NCBI RefSeq assembly: GCF_002814235.1
Contig: NZ_PHSU01000031.1
Coordinates: 158,040 to 222,039, forward strand
Direction of reading: 5' to 3'
Source of the DNA: Pseudomonas sp. QS1027
Lineage (GTDB): Bacteria; Pseudomonadota; Gammaproteobacteria; Pseudomonadales; Pseudomonadaceae
DNA length: 64,000 nucleotides
The notes below the pieces were generated by a model. That model saw only the letters and a list, made by a program, of their open reading frames with translations. It was not told where the DNA came from and ran no database searches. Of the stretch, positions 61,466 through 64,000 are shown in pieces; the first letter of the stretch is position 1, and each line of letters starts with the position of its first letter. The translations under genes were made by a program, and so were the position numbers.

Positions 61466-61740
61466 TCGCCACAATCGGTAATACTCCTGGCCTTGTCGCT
61501 GTGCGGGCTGGGCACTAGTCTTCGAATGTCGCTGCTCATTCAGCGACCGGGCCTGGAAACCCGGCAAGAAATCAGGCGCTCGACGCCTCCATGGATTACG
61601 ATTGCAGGCGTTTTTTTGTGCCCGCTTATCTGTGTCATGGCGGCTGTGCGCGGGAGACCTTCGGGTCTGCCGGGGTCCTGATTTCCCGGTTTCCAGCCTG
61701 CGTACAGCTGCCACCCTTCGCCTGGAAACGAACTGTTGCG
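61466..61740 (+). ncRNA. Structured leader of DUF3077 module, copy 1
   Basis: A conserved region repeated at 63271. A promoter-like TTGTCG (61493-61498) and TAGTCT (61516-61521) precede hairpin 1 (TCGCTG 61529-61534 / CAGCGA 61541-61546), hairpin 2 (CCGGG 61547-61551 / CCCGG 61560-61564), a hairpin with a T-tract (ACGCCT 61583-61588 / AGGCGT 61606-61611, then T7) and a UUCG-type hairpin (AGACC / GGTCT, 61655-61668). Segment CTGGAAACC (61553-61561) can pair with GGTTTCCAG (61688-61696), which can instead pair with CTGGAAAC (61722-61729). Pairing changes between copies support an RNA function; the mechanism is inferred. Confidence 0.65.
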
Positions 61741-61765
61741 GCTCCTCAATATCAGGAGTTATGCC

Positions 61766-61840
61766 ATGGATGTTTGTATCTTCTCGTTGTTGCGCACCGA
61801 TGATTGTTCCGCCTCTGCCACTTCTGGAGGTGTCCAATGA
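61766..61840 (+). CDS. Small leader ORF of DUF3077 module, copy 1
   Basis: A 24-codon ORF reading MDVCIFSLLRTDDCSA followed by SATSGGVQ. It has AGGAG seven bases upstream and its stop overlaps the DUF3077 start as ATGA. The equivalent ORF at 63562 keeps the start, the LRT-D-C middle, a GG-V/I-Q end and the same junction, although the DNA differs. That pattern suggests translation and coupling rather than chance. Confidence 0.6.
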   Translation: MDVCIFSLLRTDDCSASATSGGVQ

Positions 61841-62115
61841 GCGACCATCCTCCCATCAAGACCCTCGGAGTCATTACTTTTGCGTCCTGTGGCGCGGGTG
61901 ATCAGGAGTTGTTCCGAGTCAACCCGGATATCCCGATCAAGGACGCCATGGAGCACGCCTCCAATCTGTTTTACTGCGCCAAGCACTTGGCCTTGGACGC
62001 TGCTATGGAGAAAGATGGGGAGCGCTATGCGTGGGCGTCCCACTATCTTTGCGAAATGGGCAAGGCGGTAGTCGACGATCTGAACCAGAGGATGTTGTCT
62101 TGCCAAAAGGCATAA
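61837..62115 (+). CDS. DUF3077-type small protein, copy 1
   Basis: A 92-residue protein from MSDHPPIKTLGVITFASCG. The body LFRVNPDIPIKDAMEHASNLFYCAKHLALDAAMEKDG is helical and matches the DUF3077 family as I recall it, a group of small Pseudomonas proteins of unknown function. It is nearly identical to the copy at 63627. The GGAGG ribosome binding site lies inside the leader ORF, so translation is coupled. Two cysteines and no transmembrane helix or signal peptide are seen. Confidence 0.75.
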   Translation: MSDHPPIKTLGVITFASCGAGDQELFRVNPDIPIKDAMEHASNLFYCAKHLALDAAMEKDGERYAWASHYLCEMGKAVVDDLNQRMLSCQKA

Positions 62116-62134
62116 GTCGGGACTGGGTAGTTAC

Positions 62135-62157
62135 TGGCCGGTCGTAATGGCCGGCCA
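62135..62157 (+). terminator. GC-rich hairpin ending DUF3077 module, copy 1
   Basis: TGGCCGG (62135-62141) pairs with CCGGCCA (62151-62157) around a 9 nt loop. A related hairpin follows the second copy. There is no T-tract, so it may be a stabiliser rather than a terminator. Confidence 0.5.
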
Positions 62158-62206
62158 CATACAACTGTTGTTTGAACAAAGTGCCGGCGATAGATACCAA
62201 CCAAGC

Positions 62207-63013
62207 TCAACGCACAGGATAGGCGACCATCTCCAACGGCTTGGACTTGGATTCGACCGTATAACGACCTATCTTTACCGAGGCCGAATCGCCGTTGGCC
62301 GGCCAGATGGCCCCGGCCTCAGTCTGAACCTCTTGCGTCGACAATTCTGGCGCGAGGGTTCGCAGCAACGCATAGGTCATGCAACGCATCAGCCGGAGCT
62401 GCTCCTTGGGTTGCATGAATTGCTCCCCAGTCGTCCATTGTGCTTTTACAACCCTTCCGTCTTCGTCCTTGGAAAACTTCATATCAACAGCGCCGTCCTG
62501 CACAAACATGGATTGCTGTGTCTGAGTGCCCGGTATTGAGTACGTCCCGGCACGAACATCCCTGCACGTGAAGTCCTCTTTAGCCCGTTCCTCCATGGCC
62601 TGTGACATTTCCCGGGGCGTTAACTCGAAAGACGGTGGCCTGACAAAGCCGCAGGTATAAACAAATTCGACCTTGTCGGGCCAACCCAGCCCGGCGTCAT
62701 GCACCCGGCGAACGACCGCATCAAGGTAGCGTGGAGGATTGATGGAACTGCACGTCAGGATCGCCCGGACTGTCTTGGTGACGGTGCCGTTGTGGTCGCT
62801 ACTGACAATGTAAGAGAAACTCGCCTGTTCGCCGAAGTCCTTTTTCAAGCCTTGGAGAATCTGTTCGTTTTGCTCGTCTGTGAGCATCGATGCCTGGGCC
62901 AGACGGAGACCATGGTAGAACCTTCCAAGCTTCGACCAATCGACATTGAGCCAGAGAGCAGCAGCCGACAACAGCAAAAGGATAATCAGTAAGGTACGCG
63001 TCCTGCGAGCCAT
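62207..63013 (-). CDS. Hypothetical membrane-anchored protein
   Basis: A 268-residue protein from MARRTRTLLIILLLLSAAALWLN, an N-terminal membrane anchor or signal; a TTG upstream (63052) is in frame. The rest is soluble, with MLTDEQNEQILQGLKKDFGEQASFSYIVSSDHNG and several cysteines (LTCSS, YTCGFV, FTCRDV, RCMTY). I do not recognise the family. It lies on the opposite strand between the two DUF3077 modules, so it may be unrelated to them. Confidence 0.65.
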   Translation of the reverse strand: MARRTRTLLIILLLLSAAALWLNVDWSKLGRFYHGLRLAQASMLTDEQNEQILQGLKKDFGEQASFSYIVSSDHNGTVTKTVRAILTCSSINPPRYLDAVVRRVHDAGLGWPDKVEFVYTCGFVRPPSFELTPREMSQAMEERAKEDFTCRDVRAGTYSIPGTQTQQSMFVQDGAVDMKFSKDEDGRVVKAQWTTGEQFMQPKEQLRLMRCMTYALLRTLAPELSTQEVQTEAGAIWPANGDSASVKIGRYTVESKSKPLEMVAYPVR

Positions 63014-63159
63014 AACGGGAAACTCTGAAGAGGTGCGGCCTGTATTGGCCAATGGGTTTCGGGTGTGAACGGAGGGTCCATAGCAGGGGCCGCATGCTAC
63101 TAACTAGCCACCGCCGTATTCAAGGCAAATCTATTGATTGTGCTGGTTTGGGTAGGGCA

Positions 63160-63262
63160 GCAATCCGATCTATGTTGAACGTCTATGCCCCGCCTTGAAT
63201 CCGTCATGACCATCTTTCGTATAGTCGCCCACCTGCCCCCACCGAGGTCGCAGCCCTTCAAA
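63160..63262 (+). pseudogene. Decayed duplicate of the VOC gene 5' region
   Basis: This stretch parallels 59792-59910, including the DNA upstream of the VOC start: CGATCTATGTTGAACG here against CGACCTATGCTGAACG there, then CGTCATGACC in both. From the ATG at 63206 it reads MTIFRIVAHLP against MTVRRIVANLT, then shifts frame (ACCGAGGTCGC against GCCGAAGTCGC). Similarity ends at about 63262, just before the second DUF3077 module begins at 63271. Confidence 0.75.
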
Positions 63263-63270
63263 ATGCCTCC

Positions 63271-63545
63271 TCGCCACAATCGGTAATAATCCTGACCTTG
63301 TCGCGGTGAGACCGAACACTAGTCTTCGGTAGTCGCCGCCTATTCGGCGACCGGGCTTGGAAACCCGAAGACATAGCGCACAGGCGCCCATCGGTTACAA
63401 TTGCGGGCGTTTTTTCGTCCGCTTTTTTCAATGGCGGCTGTGCGCGGGAGGATTTCGGTCCTGCCGGGTCCTATGTCCCCGGTTTCCAACCTGCGTACAG
63501 CTGCCACCCCCTCGCTTGGAACGAACGTGGCGGCTCTCACTTAGA
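63271..63545 (+). ncRNA. Structured leader of DUF3077 module, copy 2
   Basis: The second copy of the element at 61466. It has TTGTCG (63298-63303) and TAGTCT (63320-63325), hairpin 1 (TCGCCG 63333-63338 / CGGCGA 63345-63350), a hairpin with a T-tract (GCGCCC 63384-63389 / GGGCGT 63405-63410) and a UUCG-type hairpin (AGGAT / GTCCT, 63449-63462). TTGGAAACC (63357-63365) pairs with GGTTTCCAA (63481-63489), and TTGGAAC (63516-63522) competes for the same strand. Compared with copy 1, several pairs change on both sides. Confidence 0.65.
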
Positions 63546-63561
63546 CGTAGGAGCGTTACAC

Positions 63562-63630
63562 ATGCACGTACTTGCTTCGCTCGACCTTCGCACCTCGGAC
63601 ATCTGTGCAATTGCGGGAGGTATCCAATGA
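63562..63630 (+). CDS. Small leader ORF of DUF3077 module, copy 2
   Basis: A 22-codon ORF reading MHVLASLDLRTSDICAIAGGIQ in two parts (MHVLASLDLRT, SDICAIAGGIQ). AGGAG lies eight bases before the ATG, and the stop overlaps the DUF3077 start as ATGA. Compare the copy at 61766: the LRT, D and C residues and the GG-x-Q end are kept. Confidence 0.6.
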   Translation: MHVLASLDLRTSDICAIAGGIQ

Positions 63631-63905
63631 GCCACCTTCCCCCTATCAAGACTCTCGGTGTTATTACCTTTGCATCCTGCGGCACGGGTGATCAGGAGTT
63701 GTTCCGAGTTAACCCGGATATCCCGATCAAGGACGCCATGGAGCACGCCTCCAATCTGTTTTACTGCGCCAAGCACTTGGCCTTGGATGCGGCTATGGAG
63801 AAAGATGGGGAGCGTTATGCCTGGGCGTCCCACTACCTTTGCGAAATGGGTAAGGCGGTGGTCGACGATCTGAACCAGAGAATGTTGTCTGGCCAAAAAA
63901 ACTAG
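63627..63905 (+). CDS. DUF3077-type small protein, copy 2
   Basis: A 92-residue protein from MSHLPPIKTLGVITFASCGTGD, almost identical to copy 1; visible differences are near the ends (residues 3-4 and the last four) and one residue after the SCG. The block from LFRVNPDIPI to DLNQRML is unchanged. The GGAGG ribosome binding site lies inside the leader ORF. High protein identity with a diverged, covarying leader indicates selection on both. Confidence 0.75.
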   Translation: MSHLPPIKTLGVITFASCGTGDQELFRVNPDIPIKDAMEHASNLFYCAKHLALDAAMEKDGERYAWASHYLCEMGKAVVDDLNQRMLSGQKN

Positions 63906-63920
63906 GCTGAATAGCTCCTG

Positions 63921-63939
63921 GCCGGCCGCAATTGCCGGC
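63921..63939 (+). terminator. GC-rich hairpin ending DUF3077 module, copy 2
   Basis: GCCGGC (63921-63926) pairs with GCCGGC (63934-63939). It is the positional equivalent of the hairpin at 62135-62157 and again lacks a T-tract. The remaining 60 bases to the window end show no gene. Confidence 0.5.
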
Positions 63940-64000
63940 TCACACACTATCCCTCCAGCAGCAATAATCACTCCAAAATGTATTCGTCCGGCCAAGTCAT

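Noticed and set aside
61337..61681. 114-codon open frame across the copy 1 leader
   Set aside because: The sequence is explained by conserved RNA helices, and the homologous region at 63271 does not keep this frame, so it is unlikely to be a protein.
63357..63905. N-terminal extension of the second DUF3077 gene by 90 codons
   Set aside because: The extension translates the structured leader; the real start is the ATG at 63627 with GGAGG, as in copy 1.

Overview
The window is a 64 kb stretch of GC-rich, gene-dense bacterial chromosome that reads as a Pseudomonas, most likely of the P. fluorescens group. I infer this from the overall protein style, a REP-type repeat at 49226-49303, a DUF2986 gene, two DUF3077-type genes, and an OsmC-YcaO fusion followed by L,D-transpeptidases. 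No rRNA, tRNA, insertion sequence, integrase or CRISPR array was seen. Most of the window is accessory metabolism: small catabolic or detoxification units, each beside its own regulator. At least thirteen regulators are present (LysR, AraC, GlxA, Lrp, XRE, MocR, PaiB, HxlR, TetR).

Layout. 1-6202 (minus) is a compact seven-gene amino-acid-type ABC transport and catabolic operon with two paralogous binding proteins, an aminotransferase and a GlcD-type FAD oxidase; its likely LysR regulator is divergent at 6446. 7324-10504 holds an Lrp regulator divergent from an M20 amidohydrolase and a diaminopropionate ammonia-lyase-like enzyme. 10537-15668 carries a Cache-type diguanylate cyclase, a DUF1479 oxygenase-like protein with an AraC regulator, and a ParD-like/methionine aminopeptidase pair arranged like a toxin-antitoxin operon. 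15834-28890 is a run of regulator/enzyme pairs: SDR/XRE, MocR/PaiB/TauE, PLP dehydratase/AraC, EcsC, thioesterase/GlxA, LysR/MFS, and carboxymuconolactone decarboxylase/HxlR/GNAT. 28946-36642 has the OsmC-YcaO fusion, two head-to-head L,D-transpeptidases, a hydroxyisobutyrate-dehydrogenase-like enzyme, a second diguanylate cyclase and a glutamine amidotransferase. 36772-39508 pairs an exported LprI-like protein with a rhomboid protease that has extra cytosolic domains. 39649-42200 is a reverse transsulfuration operon (cystathionine beta-synthase plus a Cys/Met-metabolism lyase).

42348-56178 contains two amidase-signature enzymes (one with a TetR regulator and phased operators), GNAT enzymes, a PAF-acetylhydrolase-like hydrolase, two SDRs, a HIT protein, a broken LysR remnant, LtrA and a FadL-type porin. 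56317-61319 holds small genes: DUF2986, two VOC proteins, LysR, a YbhB-like protein, an FSH-type hydrolase, an unknown protein and cytochrome b561.

The most unusual part is the right end. Two copies, in the same direction, of a roughly 700 bp module occur at about 61466-62157 and 63271-63939. Each has a promoter-like start, a long structured leader, a 22-24 codon small ORF with its own ribosome binding site, a DUF3077-type gene joined to the small ORF by an ATGA overlap, and a GC-rich hairpin. Differences between the copies fall in several helices as compensatory changes, and three leader segments could form mutually exclusive pairings. This is my best candidate for an undescribed system. The second copy abuts a decayed duplicate of the nearby VOC gene.
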